50,570 nt of DNA from Bacillus sp. (in: firmicutes). GTDB lineage: Bacteria > Bacillota > Bacilli > Bacillales > Bacillaceae. Under the pieces are notes generated by a model, which was not told the DNA's origin, searched no databases, and worked only from the letters and a program-made list of their open reading frames with translations. This document shows positions 1 through 10,574 of this stretch, piece by piece. The DNA lies in contig JAPSLU010000012.1 of NCBI GenBank assembly GCA_031180405.1, forward strand, positions 1-50,570, given 5' to 3'. Position 1 is the first letter of the stretch. Every line of letters starts with the position of its first letter. The position numbers were made by a program, and so were the translations under genes.

Positions 1-53
<53 letters not shown>

Positions 54-66
54 TAAGAAAAGGAAA

Positions 67-94
67 AGATCAGTAGAGATACTGGTCTTTTTTG
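67..94 (+). terminator. Terminator of the rRNA operon
   Basis: A 9-bp stem (67-75 with 80-88, one G-U pair) with loop GAGA is followed by a run of T. It stands directly behind the 5S rRNA and is a typical intrinsic terminator. Confidence 0.88.
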
Positions 95-105
95 TATTAG
101 TATTA

Positions 106-287
106 AAAAGATATAAAAACCGAAGGTTCTTCAGAGAAGCATATTAAGGAACTTCTACTAAAAGCGCCACGTCCTGTGGCAACGTAGAAGTCAGCACATC
201 CTGTGCAAGGAAGGAAGTGCTGAGAGGGAAGACCGGAGTGTGCGTTTTTGGCCTGAAAAGATATAGAAAACCGAAGGTTTTCCAAAG
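106..287. repeat. Repeat-rich, Bacillaceae-type interspersed element
   Basis: Two near-identical direct repeats, each reading roughly AAAAGATATA-AAACCGAAGGTT, lie at about 106-130 and 256-280. They enclose small inverted repeats: GCCACGTCCTGTGGC near 172 and GCACATCCTGTGC near 195. The CACRTCCTGTG hairpin style is familiar from non-coding repeats in Bacillus genomes. The two reading frames visible on the minus strand have no ribosome binding site and look like by-products of the repeat. Function unknown. The remaining bases 95-497 hold nothing else that I can support. Confidence 0.5.
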
Positions 288-497
288 GTAAGGGTCAACA
301 ATGGGGAGCTGATTATAAAGTACTCGTGTTATCGCATATAAGGAAAGAAGATTTAAACGAAACTTTCCATTAGTTATTTGACATTCTCCCATTTAAAAGT
401 GGCAGGATACTTACAGTTCTATGATTAGAAGGATATATGCTCATAAAAAGTGATAAAATATACATTATATTAGAGATTGCGATCATGGAGGTAAGGG

Positions 498-698
498 ATG
501 ACTTCAAAGCCAAAAAAGAAAAAATTTATTGTTGAGGAAAATGAAACGATTAATGACTGTCTAGATAGGATGAGCAAAGAAGGTTATTTTCCTGTTAGAA
601 GAACGGAGCAGCCAATTTTCAAGGAAGAGGTTCATGATAATGTAGTTGAACATATACCGTGTGGTAGAATGATTACATTTGAAGGAAAACTTATGTAA
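498..698 (+). CDS. yebG: NETI-motif small protein (YebG-like)
   Basis: This 66-residue basic protein carries the sequence VEENETINDCLDRMSKEGY near residues 12-30. That contains the NETI motif which names the family, and PVRRTEQPIF follows it. In B. subtilis the family member YebG lies immediately upstream of purE, and the same neighbourhood holds here. The ATG is preceded by GGAGGTAAGGG. The stop codon (696-698) touches the first PurBox of the pur control region. The protein is soluble and has no signal peptide. Its biochemical role is unknown; the name rests on the motif and on position. Confidence 0.85.
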   Translation: MTSKPKKKKFIVEENETINDCLDRMSKEGYFPVRRTEQPIFKEEVHDNVVEHIPCGRMITFEGKLM

Positions 699-741
699 AA
701 ACCGAACAATAATGTATTTATAAAATAAATCGTTCGATTTT
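698..741 (+). promoter_or_regulatory. Tandem PurBoxes (PurR operator) upstream of purE
   Basis: The first box, 698-711, reads AAAACCGAACAATA and fits the published consensus AWWWCCGAACWWT exactly over its first 13 bases. The second, 728-741, is in inverted orientation (reverse complement AAAATCGAACGATT) and fits at all but about two positions. The 16 bases between them match the spacing known for B. subtilis PurR operators. The second box ends 3 bases before the -35 element. PurR is known to repress this operon and to be released by PRPP; that role is inferred here from the sites. Confidence 0.85.
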
Positions 742-744
742 ACG

Positions 745-773
745 TTGACATTGAAAAGCTTCATTGATAATAT
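745..773 (+). promoter_or_regulatory. Sigma-A promoter of the pur operon
   Basis: A perfect -35 TTGACA (745-750) is separated by 17 bases from -10 TAATAT (768-773). This places transcription start near 780, about 23 bases before the riboswitch aptamer. The strong core promoter together with the adjoining PurBoxes suggests high basal activity held down by PurR. Confidence 0.85.
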
Positions 774-802
774 AAAACATGTAAATAAATGATAAACGTG
801 AA

Positions 803-969
803 CCTCATATATAATTGGGAATATGGCCCAGAAGTTTCTACCCGATGACCGTAAATCACCGGACTATGAGGGAAAGTGAACGTATATACGATTCGGAATA
901 GCGAATTCCGGCTCGATATATCTAACTTTCTCTATTAGTAGAGAAAGTTAGATATATCGAGCTTTTTTT
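803..969 (+). promoter_or_regulatory. Guanine-type purine riboswitch with terminator
   Basis: The aptamer (803-871) has P1 CCTCA/TGAGG and the conserved segments ATATAATTGGGAATATGGCC, AAGTTTCTACC and CCGTAAAT. The residue before TAT in J3/1 is C864, the specificity base of guanine/hypoxanthine aptamers (adenine aptamers have U). An exceptionally long terminator follows: a perfect 24-bp stem, 911-934 with 939-962, loop TTAG, then seven T. Bases 869-877, on the 3' side of P1, can instead pair with 925-933 to form an antiterminator. Ligand binding is therefore expected to lock P1 and end transcription. A further small hairpin lies at 894-910. Confidence 0.93.
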
Positions 970-1074
970 GTACTATTAAAAGGATGAGAGTATAAGAAGC
1001 TTAGGCTTTCGCCAAGAGTTTAGTGCCAAGCCAAGTTTTTCTAATATCCAAGTTTTAATAAAGGTGGGGAAAAG

Positions 1075-1563
1075 ATGGAGCCGGTTGTTGGAGTAATTAT
1101 GGGAAGTACATCTGACTGGGAAACAATGAAATTTGTATGTGACATATTAGATGAATTAAGTATTCCATACGAAAAGAAAGTAGTTTCTGCACACCGTACA
1201 CCAGATTACATGTTTGAATACGCAGAGAATGCTAGAAATAGAGGCTTAAAGGTTATTGTTGCTGGTGCAGGTGGAGCAGCCCATTTACCAGGCATGGTCG
1301 CAGCAAAAACAACGTTACCGGTCATTGGAGTTCCGGTTCAATCAAAGGCGTTGAATGGCATGGATTCATTGCTTTCAATCGTTCAAATGCCAGGAGGCGT
1401 TCCCGTAGCAACTGTTGCAATAGGTAAAGCTGGGGCAACAAATGCAGGGTTACTAGCAGCAGAGATTCTTTCTACAAGTGATCAGGCTCTAGCTGATAAA
1501 TTAGATACAAGAAGAGAAGAACTCAGATTAAAAGTCCTAGAAAGCAGTGATGAACTTGATTAA
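1075..1563 (+). CDS. purE: N5-carboxyaminoimidazole ribonucleotide mutase (PurE, class I)
   Basis: PurE converts N5-CAIR, made by PurK, into CAIR in de novo purine synthesis. The 162-residue length is normal for the bacterial class I enzyme. Family motifs are visible: [13 protein letters not shown] near the start, [11 protein letters not shown] near residue 40 and [14 protein letters not shown] near residue 62, which together form the nucleotide-binding pocket. The ATG is preceded by AAGGTGGGG. It is the first gene of the pur operon, just past the riboswitch terminator. Its 3' end overlaps purK, so the two partner enzymes are translationally linked. It is cytosolic. Confidence 0.97.
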   Translation: MEPVVGVIMGSTSDWETMKFVCDILDELSIPYEKKVVSAHRTPDYMFEYAENARNRGLKVIVAGAGGAAHLPGMVAAKTTLPVIGVPVQSKALNGMDSLLSIVQMPGGVPVATVAIGKAGATNAGLLAAEILSTSDQALADKLDTRREELRLKVLESSDELD

Positions 1564-2680
1564 TCAGACGATCCTACCGGGAAGCACGATCGGAATCATT
1601 GGCGGTGGGCAGCTAGGCAGAATGATGGCTATAGCAGCTAGACAGCTTGGATACCGCATTGCGGTATTAGATCCTACTAAGGACTGCCCTTGTGGTCAAA
1701 TTGCAGACATTGAGATTACAGCTGGCTATGATGATTTGGATGCGATTAAAAAGTTAGCTGAGGTTAGTGATGTCATTACCTATGAGTTTGAAAATATCGA
1801 CTACACTGCCTTGCGTTGGTTAGAAGAACATGCAACACTACCACAAAAGAGTTCATTATTATTACTTACACAAGATCGAGAGACTGAAAAGGCTGCAATA
1901 GAAAAGGCTGGATGTCAGGTAGCGCCTTATAAGATCATACACACTGAGGAAGAATTAGAACTTGCTTTAGAGCTACTCCAATATCCAAGTGTTCTTAAGA
2001 CTTGTCGAGGTGGATATGACGGTAAAGGGCAGGTTGTCATTCGCGAGGAACAAGATCTCATCAATGCTAAAGAGCTTTTAACACATGGAACATGCATTTT
2101 AGAGAAATGGGTTCCGTTTGAAAAGGAAATATCAGTGATTGTAACAAGGTCAGTTAACGGAGAAACAAAGACATTTCCAGTTGCTGAAAATATTCATAAA
2201 GAAAATATCTTATATCAAAGTATTGTCCCTGCTAGAGTGTCAGACAAGGTGCTTCAAAATGCAGAACAGCTTGCTATCAAGCTCTCTAATAGTTTTGAGC
2301 TAGTTGGAACACTTGCTGTCGAAATGTTTTTAACTGATAATGGTGAGATTTTTATAAATGAATTAGCACCTCGTCCGCATAATTCAGGGCATTACACGAT
2401 TGATTTATGTGAAACAGATCAGTTTGAACAACATGTCCGTGCTGTATGTAATCTTCCTTTGGGTCAAACGAGACTACTCCAAAGTGGTATCATGGTGAAT
2501 CTTTTAGGAAATGATTTATCAATAGTTAGTGACAATCTTTCACTACTAAAACACGCTAAGCTACATCTTTACGGAAAGGAAGAACCTGCTCCTAAACGTA
2601 AGATGGGACATATAACATTTATTACAGAATTAATTGAAGATAATATAGAATTGATCAATAAAATTTGGAGTCAAAATTGA
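1550..2680 (+). CDS. purK: 5-(carboxyamino)imidazole ribonucleotide synthase (PurK)
   Basis: This ATP-grasp enzyme carboxylates AIR with bicarbonate to N5-CAIR, the substrate of PurE. The N-terminus has the glycine-rich [20 protein letters not shown]. The central region has [12 protein letters not shown], and [15 protein letters not shown] carries metal and substrate ligands. The 376-residue length is normal. I start it at ATG 1550. A GTG directly before it (1547) is also possible, and the start region lacks a strong ribosome binding site, which fits coupling to purE, overlapped by 14 bases. purB follows after 15 bases. Confidence 0.96.
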   Translation: MNLINQTILPGSTIGIIGGGQLGRMMAIAARQLGYRIAVLDPTKDCPCGQIADIEITAGYDDLDAIKKLAEVSDVITYEFENIDYTALRWLEEHATLPQKSSLLLLTQDRETEKAAIEKAGCQVAPYKIIHTEEELELALELLQYPSVLKTCRGGYDGKGQVVIREEQDLINAKELLTHGTCILEKWVPFEKEISVIVTRSVNGETKTFPVAENIHKENILYQSIVPARVSDKVLQNAEQLAIKLSNSFELVGTLAVEMFLTDNGEIFINELAPRPHNSGHYTIDLCETDQFEQHVRAVCNLPLGQTRLLQSGIMVNLLGNDLSIVSDNLSLLKHAKLHLYGKEEPAPKRKMGHITFITELIEDNIELINKIWSQN

Positions 2681-2695
2681 ACGGAGGCAAATGAC

Positions 2696-3988
2696 ATGAT
2701 TGAACGTTACACAAGACCAGAAATGGGCGCGATTTGGACGGAAGAGAACAAATTTAAGGCTTGGTTAGAAGTTGAGATCCTTGCATGTGAAGCATGGGCG
2801 GAGCTTGGCGCTATTCCAAAAGAAGATGTAGCACTACTTCGTAAAAATGCATCATTTGATGTTAATCGTATTAATGAAATCGAGCTAGAAACTCGTCATG
2901 ATGTTGTGGCCTTTACTAGAGCAGTATCTGAAACTCTTGGTGAAGAGCGTAAATGGGTACATTATGGTTTAACGTCAACAGATGTTGTTGATACAGCTTT
3001 ATCATATTTATTAAAGCAAGCGAATGATATCTTGTTAAAAGATATTGAGAACTTTATCCAAATCTTAAAAGAAAAAGCGCAAGAGCATAAATATACGGTC
3101 ATGATGGGACGTACTCATGGTGTACATGCTGAACCGACAACATTTGGTTTAAAGCTTGGTTTATGGTATGAAGAAATGAAGCGTAATTTAGATCGTTTCA
3201 AGCGTGCTGCAGAAGGCGTAGAGTATGGGAAAATTTCTGGTGCGGTAGGAACTTATGCAAATATTGATCCTTTTGTTGAAAAATATGTTTGTGAAAAGTT
3301 AGGGACAAAACCTGCTCCAATCTCAACACAAACTTTACAACGTGATCGCCATGCTGATTACATGGCAGCTATTGCTCTTGTAGCAACATCAATCGAGAAG
3401 TTTGCTGTTGAAATTCGTGGTTTACAAAAGAGTGAAACTCGCGAAGTGGAAGAATCTTTTGCAAAAGGTCAAAAGGGATCTTCAGCGATGCCTCATAAAC
3501 GTAATCCAATTGGTTCAGAAAACATGACTGGTCTAGCACGAGTTATTCGCGGTTATATGTTAACAGCTTATGAAAATGTACCGTTATGGCATGAAAGAGA
3601 TATTTCTCACTCTTCTGCTGAGCGAATTATTTTACCAGATGCTACAATTGCTCTTAACTATATGTTAAATCGTTTTGGTAACATCGTGAAAAACTTAACG
3701 GTTTTCCCGGAAAATATGAAGCGTAATATGGATCGTACACAAGGTCTTATTTACTCTCAACGTGTTTTACTAGCTTTAATTGATACTGGTATGACTAGAG
3801 AAGAAGCGTATGATCTTGTTCAACCAAAAGCAATGGAAGCTTGGGAAAAACAAGTACCTTTCCGTGGATTAGTAGAAGCAGAAGAAAAAATCACATCACG
3901 TCTTTCAGAAGAAATAATTGCTGATTGCTTCGATTATAACTACCACTTAAAAGGTGTAGATACAATTTTTGATAGACTAGGTCTTTAA
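2696..3988 (+). CDS. purB: Adenylosuccinate lyase (PurB)
   Basis: PurB performs two eliminations of fumarate: from SAICAR to AICAR in IMP synthesis, and from adenylosuccinate to AMP. The 430-residue protein carries the fumarase/aspartase superfamily signature [18 protein letters not shown] near residue 262, containing the flexible catalytic loop, plus [11 protein letters not shown] and [14 protein letters not shown]. The ribosome binding site is ACGGAGG. A 117-base gap with a hairpin separates it from purC. It belongs to the pur operon and is cytosolic. Confidence 0.97.
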   Translation: MIERYTRPEMGAIWTEENKFKAWLEVEILACEAWAELGAIPKEDVALLRKNASFDVNRINEIELETRHDVVAFTRAVSETLGEERKWVHYGLTSTDVVDTALSYLLKQANDILLKDIENFIQILKEKAQEHKYTVMMGRTHGVHAEPTTFGLKLGLWYEEMKRNLDRFKRAAEGVEYGKISGAVGTYANIDPFVEKYVCEKLGTKPAPISTQTLQRDRHADYMAAIALVATSIEKFAVEIRGLQKSETREVEESFAKGQKGSSAMPHKRNPIGSENMTGLARVIRGYMLTAYENVPLWHERDISHSSAERIILPDATIALNYMLNRFGNIVKNLTVFPENMKRNMDRTQGLIYSQRVLLALIDTGMTREEAYDLVQPKAMEAWEKQVPFRGLVEAEEKITSRLSEEIIADCFDYNYHLKGVDTIFDRLGL

Positions 3989-3996
3989 AAAAGATT

Positions 3997-4026
3997 ATAG
4001 CAAGGGTCCGAAAAGCCCCTTGCTAT
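3997..4026 (+). terminator. Hairpin between purB and purC (attenuator or processing site)
   Basis: A perfect 10-bp stem (3997-4006 with 4017-4026) has a 10-base loop and is followed only by CTCTTT. Without a proper T tract it is unlikely to stop transcription fully. It may set relative expression or protect an mRNA end inside the operon. Confidence 0.45.
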
Positions 4027-4105
4027 CTCTTTGAAAAAATAATCATGTAAGAAAATATAACAACATATTCTAAAGGTTCCCAATATTCTGTTTAGGAGGG
4101 CTTTC

Positions 4106-4837
4106 ATGAACACAGAAAAGCTTGAATTACTATATGAAGGTAAAGCAAAACGGATTTATAAAACAAACGAACCTAATCTTCTATGGGTCTCTTATAAAGA
4201 TTCTGCTACTGCTTTTAATGGAGTAAAAAAAGAAGAGATTACTGGTAAAGGTCGTTTTAATAATGAAATTTCAACATTAATTTTTGAAAAGCTCACAGCA
4301 CACAACATTGAAAACCACTTTGTGAAAAGATTATCACCAACAGAGCAGCTTGTTAAAAAGGTAACGATCATTCCTTTAGAGGTTGTTGTAAGAAATGTTG
4401 TAGCAGGAAGCCTTTCTAAACGAATTGGTATTGAAGAAGGAACAGAGATTAAAAATCCACTAGTTGAGTTTTACTATAAAGATGATGAGCTAGGTGATCC
4501 ACTAATTACTGAAGATCATATCGCATTACTAGAATTGGCTAATCCTGAGCAAGTCCAAACATTGAAATCACTTGCTAAGCAAGTTAATGAAGTGCTTAAA
4601 GCTCATTTCCTTTCCTGTGATGTACGTTTAATTGACTTCAAATTAGAGTTTGGTTTGACAGAAGAAGGTAAGATTATTCTTGCTGATGAAGTATCACCTG
4701 ACACATGCCGTTTATGGGATATCCACACAAATGAGAAGTTTGATAAAGATGTTTTCCGTAGAAATATTGGTAGTTTAACCGATGCATATGAAGTTATTTT
4801 AACTAGACTTGGAGGCCAACCAACATGTACAAAGTAA
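4106..4837 (+). CDS. purC: SAICAR synthase (PurC)
   Basis: PurC joins CAIR and aspartate with ATP to give SAICAR. The 243-residue length is that of the short bacterial form. Motifs visible are YEGKAKRIY at residues 9-17, the strand with VVVRNVVAGSLSKRIG, and LADEVSPDTCRLW near residue 195, which contributes metal-binding acids. The ribosome binding site is TTAGGAGGG. Its last 13 bases overlap purS, so the two are likely coupled. Confidence 0.97.
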   Translation: MNTEKLELLYEGKAKRIYKTNEPNLLWVSYKDSATAFNGVKKEEITGKGRFNNEISTLIFEKLTAHNIENHFVKRLSPTEQLVKKVTIIPLEVVVRNVVAGSLSKRIGIEEGTEIKNPLVEFYYKDDELGDPLITEDHIALLELANPEQVQTLKSLAKQVNEVLKAHFLSCDVRLIDFKLEFGLTEEGKIILADEVSPDTCRLWDIHTNEKFDKDVFRRNIGSLTDAYEVILTRLGGQPTCTK

Positions 4838-5079
4838 AAGTTTATGTCACGTTAAGAGAAAGTGTATTAGATCCACAAGGAAGCGCAGTGAAAAGTGCTT
4901 TACACAGCATGGAATATAAAGAAGTTCAAGATGTACGTATTGGGAAATATATGGAATTAACAATTGAGAAGTCAGATCGTGATCTAGATGTAGCTGTTCG
5001 TGAAATGTGTGAAAAATTACTTGCTAATACGGTGATTGAAGACTATAGCTATGAGGTACAGGAGGTTGTCACGAAGTGA
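4825..5079 (+). CDS. purS: FGAM synthase subunit PurS
   Basis: This 84-residue protein is the small structural subunit of the three-part formylglycinamidine ribonucleotide synthase (PurS-PurQ-PurL). It is thought to guide ammonia from the PurQ glutaminase to PurL. The sequence shows the family pattern [20 protein letters not shown] near residues 7-26 and a C-terminal EVQEVV strand. The ribosome binding site GGAGG lies inside the purC end. The stop codon overlaps the purQ start by four bases (GTGA), consistent with equal production of the subunits. Confidence 0.97.
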   Translation: MYKVKVYVTLRESVLDPQGSAVKSALHSMEYKEVQDVRIGKYMELTIEKSDRDLDVAVREMCEKLLANTVIEDYSYEVQEVVTK

Positions 5080-5759
5080 AATTCGCAGTGATCGTTTTCC
5101 CAGGGTCTAATTGTGATATTGACATGTATCATGCGATTAAAGATGAGCTCGGTGAAAAAGTAGAGTATGTGTGGCATGATGAAACAGATTTAAGCAAATT
5201 TGATGGAATCCTTTTACCTGGTGGTTTTTCATATGGAGATTATTTGCGTTCAGGTGCAATTGCTCGTTTCTCAAATGTCATGAAAGAAGTAGTAAAAGCT
5301 GCTGAAGCAGGTAAACCAGTGCTTGGCGTATGTAATGGATTCCAGATTTTATTAGAAGTTGGATTGCTTCCAGGTGCTATGAAAAGAAACGAAAATTTAA
5401 AGTTTATGTGCCGACCAGTTAACTTAAAGGTTGAGAACAATCAAACAGCCTTTACTACAGCTTATGAGAAGGATGAGGTCATCTCAATTCCAATCGCACA
5501 TGGAGAAGGGAATTATTATTGTGATGAGCAAACACTTCAAACGCTTAAAGAAAACAATCAAATCGTGTTTACGTACGAAACGAATCCAAATGGCAGCCTA
5601 ATTGACATTGCTGGTATTACAAATGAGCGGGGAAATGTATTAGGTATGATGCCTCACCCAGAGCGTGCGGTGGATGAGTTACTAGGAAGTGCAGACGGAT
5701 TAAAATTATTTCGATCAATCGTGAAAAACTGGAGGGAATCTCATGTCACTACTGCTTGA
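5076..5759 (+). CDS. purQ: FGAM synthase glutaminase subunit PurQ
   Basis: PurQ releases ammonia from glutamine for PurL. It is a class I glutamine amidotransferase of 227 residues with nucleophile Cys86 in GVCNGFQIL and the His/Glu pair in [10 protein letters not shown] near residue 192. [12 protein letters not shown] at the N-terminus is typical of PurQ. The start is GTG, overlapping the purS stop, with AGGAGG 9 bases upstream inside purS. The end overlaps purL by 17 bases. Confidence 0.97.
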   Translation: MKFAVIVFPGSNCDIDMYHAIKDELGEKVEYVWHDETDLSKFDGILLPGGFSYGDYLRSGAIARFSNVMKEVVKAAEAGKPVLGVCNGFQILLEVGLLPGAMKRNENLKFMCRPVNLKVENNQTAFTTAYEKDEVISIPIAHGEGNYYCDEQTLQTLKENNQIVFTYETNPNGSLIDIAGITNERGNVLGMMPHPERAVDELLGSADGLKLFRSIVKNWRESHVTTA

Positions 5760-7971
5760 ACCAACTAACCAGATGATAAAAGATGAAAAAATCTACAGAC
5801 AAATGGGTGTAAGTGATGACGAGTTTGCCCTGATTGAAAAAATTATTGGACGTCTTCCAAATTACACAGAGATTGGTATCTTTTCTGTTATGTGGTCTGA
5901 ACACTGTAGCTATAAAAATTCAAAACCTATCTTAAAGAAATTCCCAGTTACAGGAGAAAAGGTTTTACAAGGTCCTGGAGAGGGAGCGGGGATTGTTGAT
6001 ATTGGAGACAATCAAGCGGTTGTATTTAAAATTGAGAGTCATAACCACCCTTCAGCTATTGAACCCTACCAAGGAGCAGCTACAGGTGTAGGTGGAATTA
6101 TTCGTGACGTTTTCTCAATGGGAGCTAGACCAATTGCGATTTTAAATTCACTACGCTTTGGTGAGCTTCAAACACCTCGTGTGAAATATTTATTTGAAGA
6201 GGTTGTTGCAGGAATTGCGGGTTATGGGAACTGTATTGGTATTCCAACTGTAGGGGGAGAAATTCAATTCGACGACTCGTACGAAGGAAATCCTCTTGTT
6301 AATGCAATGTGCGTTGGATTAATTAATCATGAAGATATTAAAAAGGGCCTTGCTAAAGGTGTTGGCAACACAGTTATGTATGTTGGGGCTAAAACTGGTC
6401 GTGATGGAATTCATGGAGCAACATTTTCTTCTGAAGAATTAACCGACGATTCTGGTGCAGATCGTTCAGCGGTACAAGTTGGCGATCCATTTATGGAAAA
6501 GCTTTTATTAGAAGCTTGTCTTGAAGTCGTTAAAAATGATGCCTTAGTAGGAATTCAAGATATGGGTGCTGCAGGTTTAACAAGCTCATCTGCAGAGATG
6601 GCAAGTAAAGCTGGGTCAGGTATTGAAATGAACCTAGATCTTATTCCACAACGTGAAACAGGTATGACAGCTTATGAAATGATGCTTTCTGAATCTCAAG
6701 AAAGAATGCTACTTGTAATTGAAAAAGGTAGAGAGCAAGAAATCGTTGACCTTTTCGAAAAATATGATTTAGAAGCTGTCTCAGTTGGTAAGGTAACAGA
6801 CGATAAGATGCTTCGTCTTTTCCATAAAGGTGAAGTGGTTTGTGAGCTTCCAGTTGATGCACTTGCTGAAGAAGCACCGGTTTATCATAAGCCTTCTAAA
6901 GTACCTGCTTACTACGAAGAGTTCCAACAAATGGATGTTGCACCACTTCAAGTAGATAACTATAAAGAAACACTTATTAATTTATTAAAACAACCAACGA
7001 TTGCAAGTAAAGAATGGGTTTACGATCAATATGATTATATGGTTCGTACAAATACAGTTGTTGCACCAGGTTCAGATGCTGCTGTTGTTCGTATTCGTGA
7101 TACAAAGAAAGCATTAGCGATGACAACAGACTGTAACTCTCGCTATCTATATTTAGATCCAGAAGTAGGCGGGAAAATTGCTGTCGCAGAAGCAGCGCGT
7201 AACATCGTTTGTTCGGGTGCTACTCCATTAGCAATTACAGATAACCTAAATTTCGGTAATCCTGAGAAACCTGAAATTTTCTGGCAAATTGAAAAAGCAG
7301 CGGACGGTATTAGTGAAGCTTGTCGAGTGTTGAATACACCTGTAATCGGCGGTAACGTTTCATTATATAACGAAACAAATGGAACAGCGATCTATCCAAC
7401 ACCTGTTATTGGAATGGTTGGATTAATTGAAGATACAGATTATATTACGACTCAAGACTTTAAATCAGCTGGAGACCTGATCTATCTAGTAGGAGAAACA
7501 AAAGCAGAGTTTGGTGGTAGTGAGCTACAAAAGCTTACACATGGAAAAATCTTTGGTAAGTCACCTGAACTAGATTTAGAGAAAGAAAACAAAGCATTGG
7601 GTCAGCTTTCAGCAGCAATTCGTGCAAAGTCAGTTGCATCTGCGCATGATGTCTCTGAAGGTGGAGTTGCTGTTGCATTGGCAGAACCATTATTCGGTGG
7701 TAAAGGACTTGGAGCAGCTGTCACACTTCAAGGTGATGCAACTGCAGCACTATTTAGTGAATCACAAACAAGATTCATTGTTTCTGTGAAAAAAGAAAAC
7801 AAAGAAACCTTTGAAAAATTAGTAGAAGCGGTTTGTATTGGAGAAGTAACAAACTCAGGTAAACTTATCATTAAAAATGAACAGGATGAAACACTTGTCG
7901 ATGCATCTGTTGAAGAATTGAAGGATGCATGGAAAGGAGCAATCCCATGCTTGCTGAACTCAAAGGATTAA
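5743..7971 (+). CDS. purL: FGAM synthase catalytic subunit PurL (small type)
   Basis: PurL uses ATP and ammonia to convert FGAR to FGAM. At 742 residues it is the small PurL, which needs separate PurS and PurQ, both encoded just upstream. It shows two AIR-synthase-like halves. The first has [11 protein letters not shown] near residue 52, [21 protein letters not shown] near residue 95, and [12 protein letters not shown]. The second has [24 protein letters not shown] and [15 protein letters not shown]. The ribosome binding site GGAGGG lies in purQ. The 3' end overlaps purF by 25 bases. Confidence 0.97.
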   Translation: MSLLLEPTNQMIKDEKIYRQMGVSDDEFALIEKIIGRLPNYTEIGIFSVMWSEHCSYKNSKPILKKFPVTGEKVLQGPGEGAGIVDIGDNQAVVFKIESHNHPSAIEPYQGAATGVGGIIRDVFSMGARPIAILNSLRFGELQTPRVKYLFEEVVAGIAGYGNCIGIPTVGGEIQFDDSYEGNPLVNAMCVGLINHEDIKKGLAKGVGNTVMYVGAKTGRDGIHGATFSSEELTDDSGADRSAVQVGDPFMEKLLLEACLEVVKNDALVGIQDMGAAGLTSSSAEMASKAGSGIEMNLDLIPQRETGMTAYEMMLSESQERMLLVIEKGREQEIVDLFEKYDLEAVSVGKVTDDKMLRLFHKGEVVCELPVDALAEEAPVYHKPSKVPAYYEEFQQMDVAPLQVDNYKETLINLLKQPTIASKEWVYDQYDYMVRTNTVVAPGSDAAVVRIRDTKKALAMTTDCNSRYLYLDPEVGGKIAVAEAARNIVCSGATPLAITDNLNFGNPEKPEIFWQIEKAADGISEACRVLNTPVIGGNVSLYNETNGTAIYPTPVIGMVGLIEDTDYITTQDFKSAGDLIYLVGETKAEFGGSELQKLTHGKIFGKSPELDLEKENKALGQLSAAIRAKSVASAHDVSEGGVAVALAEPLFGGKGLGAAVTLQGDATAALFSESQTRFIVSVKKENKETFEKLVEAVCIGEVTNSGKLIIKNEQDETLVDASVEELKDAWKGAIPCLLNSKD

Positions 7972-9359
7972 ACGAAGAATGTGGAGTATTTGGAATTTGG
8001 GGTCATCCAGAGGCTGCACAAATTACTTATTATGGTTTGCATAGTTTACAGCATAGAGGTCAAGAAGGTGCTGGGATTGTAACAAGTGATGGTGAAAAGC
8101 TAACTGCTATGAAAGGGTTAGGCCTTATTTCTGAAGTTTTTGGAAACGGAAAATTAAAGGAATTGTCAGGAAAAGCAGCAATCGGTCATGTTCGGTATGC
8201 AACAGCAGGTGGAGGCGGATATGAAAATGTCCAGCCTTTGTTTTTTAAATCACATAGCGGTAGCTTAGCTCTAGCTCATAATGGTAACCTTGTAAATGCT
8301 AACCAGTTAAAACATCAGCTTGAGAGCCAAGGGAGTATTTTCCAAACTACTTCTGATACAGAGGTATTAGCACACTTAATCAGAAGAAGCGGCTACAAAG
8401 ATATGAAAGAAGCAGTTAAGAATGCTTTAACAATGATTAAAGGTGCATATGCTTTTTTAATTATGACCGAAAATGAAATGATGGTTGCACTGGATCCTAA
8501 TGGTTTACGTCCATTGTCAATTGGCGTTTTAGGAGATGCTTATGTAGTTGCTTCTGAAACATGTGCATTTGATGTTGTCGGAGCCAAACACGAAAGAGAT
8601 GTTCAGCCTGGAGAGTTATTAATCATAAATGATGAAGGTATTCGATCTGAGCGTTTTTCTATGAATATCAATCGTTCAATTTGCAGTATGGAATATATCT
8701 ATTTCTCTCGTCCTGATAGTAATATTGATGGTATTAATGTTCACACAGCTCGTAAAAATCTAGGCAAACGCTTGGCTGTTGAATCTGAAGTTGAGGCAGA
8801 TGTTGTCACAGGTGTGCCTGACTCAAGTATTTCAGCGGCAATTGGTTTTGCGGAGTTAACAGGAATTCCTTACGAGCTAGGTTTAATTAAAAATAGATAT
8901 GTGGGTAGAACATTTATTCAACCATCACAATCATTACGTGAGCAAGGTGTAAAGATGAAGCTTTCTGCTGTTCGCGGTGTTGTTGAGGGGAAACGTGTTG
9001 TCATGGTTGATGATTCCATTGTACGTGGAACCACAAGTAAACGAATTGTCACGATGCTTCGTGAGGCGGGAGCGACTGAGGTTCATGTCCGAATAAGCTC
9101 ACCACCAATTGCAAATCCATGTTTCTATGGGATTGATACATCGACACATGAGGAATTAATTGCATCAAATCACTCAGTAGAAGAAATTCGCCAAATTATT
9201 GGTGCAGATAGCTTAGCTTTCTTAAGTGTTGAAGGCATGCTTGAAGGAATCGGTCGCCCATATGAAGGTGAAACTAAGGGTCAATGTTTAGCATGCTTTA
9301 CAGGGCGCTATCCAACTGAAATTTATGCAGATACAGTTTTACCACATGAGAAGGCGTAA
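7947..9359 (+). CDS. purF: Amidophosphoribosyltransferase (PurF)
   Basis: PurF makes phosphoribosylamine from PRPP and glutamine, the committed step of the pathway. I chose ATG 7947 rather than the in-frame ATG at 7929. AAAGGAG sits correctly for it, and it gives the Bacillus-type propeptide of 11 residues ending NEE before catalytic Cys12. The propeptide is cut off in the mature enzyme. The PRPP-binding loop is [13 protein letters not shown], and [10 protein letters not shown] near the end holds two cysteines of the 4Fe-4S cluster known in B. subtilis PurF, with a third in SICSMEY. Length 470 residues. Confidence 0.96.
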   Translation: MLAELKGLNEECGVFGIWGHPEAAQITYYGLHSLQHRGQEGAGIVTSDGEKLTAMKGLGLISEVFGNGKLKELSGKAAIGHVRYATAGGGGYENVQPLFFKSHSGSLALAHNGNLVNANQLKHQLESQGSIFQTTSDTEVLAHLIRRSGYKDMKEAVKNALTMIKGAYAFLIMTENEMMVALDPNGLRPLSIGVLGDAYVVASETCAFDVVGAKHERDVQPGELLIINDEGIRSERFSMNINRSICSMEYIYFSRPDSNIDGINVHTARKNLGKRLAVESEVEADVVTGVPDSSISAAIGFAELTGIPYELGLIKNRYVGRTFIQPSQSLREQGVKMKLSAVRGVVEGKRVVMVDDSIVRGTTSKRIVTMLREAGATEVHVRISSPPIANPCFYGIDTSTHEELIASNHSVEEIRQIIGADSLAFLSVEGMLEGIGRPYEGETKGQCLACFTGRYPTEIYADTVLPHEKA

Positions 9360-9374
9360 ATAGAAAATGGTGAT

Positions 9375-9396
9375 AGGAATCGAGTGCTCGATTCCT
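9375..9396 (+). terminator. Hairpin between purF and purM (weak terminator)
   Basis: A 9-bp perfect stem AGGAATCGA/TCGATTCCT with loop GTGC is followed by GTCTTATTTT. The short T tract suggests partial termination or an mRNA stabiliser in the 177-base gap between the two operon genes. Confidence 0.45.
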
Positions 9397-9536
9397 GTCT
9401 TATTTTCGTGATTGATTGGTTATTGATTCTTAACATCTAGCTCTCAGCTAGGACAAATTTTAAATGCCAAAGTAGTCAGGCTTGTACTGACTCTTTAATA
9501 AGATAAATAGATTAAGTTTACTTAGGAGGATCACAC

Positions 9537-10574
9537 ATGTCAGACGTTTATAAGCAAGCTGGTGTAGATATTGAAGCTGGCTATGAGGCTGTTTCAAGAA
9601 TGAAAAAGCATGTTGCCAAGACAATGCGCGCAGGTGTATTGGGTGGACTTGGTGGCTTTGGTGGTATGTTTGATTTAAGCGAACTGAATTATAAAAAGCC
9701 TGTGCTCGTTTCGGGAACAGATGGTGTTGGAACAAAATTGAAGCTTGCTTTTATGGCTGACAAGCATGACACGATCGGAATTGATGCAGTAGCCATGTGT
9801 GTGAATGATATATTAGCTCAAGGAGCGGAACCATTATTTTTCTTAGATTATTTAGCACTTGGGAAAGCAAAGCCTGAAAAAATCGAGCAGATTGTAAAAG
9901 GTATTGCAGACGGGTGTGAGCAATCAGGATGTGCATTGGTTGGTGGAGAAACAGCTGAAATGCCTGGTCTATATGAAGAAGATGAGTATGATGTAGCTGG
10001 CTTTTCTGTTGGAGCTGTTGAAAAAGACCAAATTGTAACGGGTGAACATATTAAGCCTGGTCATGTATTAATCGGTCTATCATCTAGTGGAATCCATAGT
10101 AATGGATTTTCATTAGTTCGCAAAATTCTTCTAGAAGATCAAAAGTTAGATCTAGAAACGGTTTATGAGCCTTTTACACAAAATTTAGGAGAAGTTCTTC
10201 TAACGCCAACAAAAATCTATGTAAAACCTGTTTTAGATGTTGTTAAAAGATATCAAGTAGATGGAATGGCACATATTACAGGCGGCGGTTTTATTGAAAA
10301 TATTCCGAGAATGTTACCAGAGGGCACAGGAGCTGAGATTGATCTAGGCTCATGGCCAAAGGTGGAAATCTTTGATTTTCTAAAGGAAAAGGGCCAACTT
10401 AATAGTGAGGACATGTACAATGTATTTAATATGGGAATTGGCTTTGTGCTTGCTGTTAAAGAGGACGTATTACAAGATGTGATGCAACAATTAAATGCAA
10501 ATGGTGAAAAAGGATATGTAATTGGTCGTGTCATTGAAGGCTCTGGAGTGACATTTAATGGAGGAGCGTTTTAA
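9537..10574 (+). CDS. purM: AIR synthase (PurM)
   Basis: PurM closes the imidazole ring, turning FGAM and ATP into AIR. The 345-residue protein shows the family segments [16 protein letters not shown] near residue 58, [17 protein letters not shown] near residue 88, [13 protein letters not shown] near residue 133, and [16 protein letters not shown] near residue 243. The ribosome binding site AGGAGG lies 8 bases before the ATG. Its stop shares one base with the purN start (TAATG), so the two are translationally coupled. Confidence 0.97.
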   Translation: MSDVYKQAGVDIEAGYEAVSRMKKHVAKTMRAGVLGGLGGFGGMFDLSELNYKKPVLVSGTDGVGTKLKLAFMADKHDTIGIDAVAMCVNDILAQGAEPLFFLDYLALGKAKPEKIEQIVKGIADGCEQSGCALVGGETAEMPGLYEEDEYDVAGFSVGAVEKDQIVTGEHIKPGHVLIGLSSSGIHSNGFSLVRKILLEDQKLDLETVYEPFTQNLGEVLLTPTKIYVKPVLDVVKRYQVDGMAHITGGGFIENIPRMLPEGTGAEIDLGSWPKVEIFDFLKEKGQLNSEDMYNVFNMGIGFVLAVKEDVLQDVMQQLNANGEKGYVIGRVIEGSGVTFNGGAF

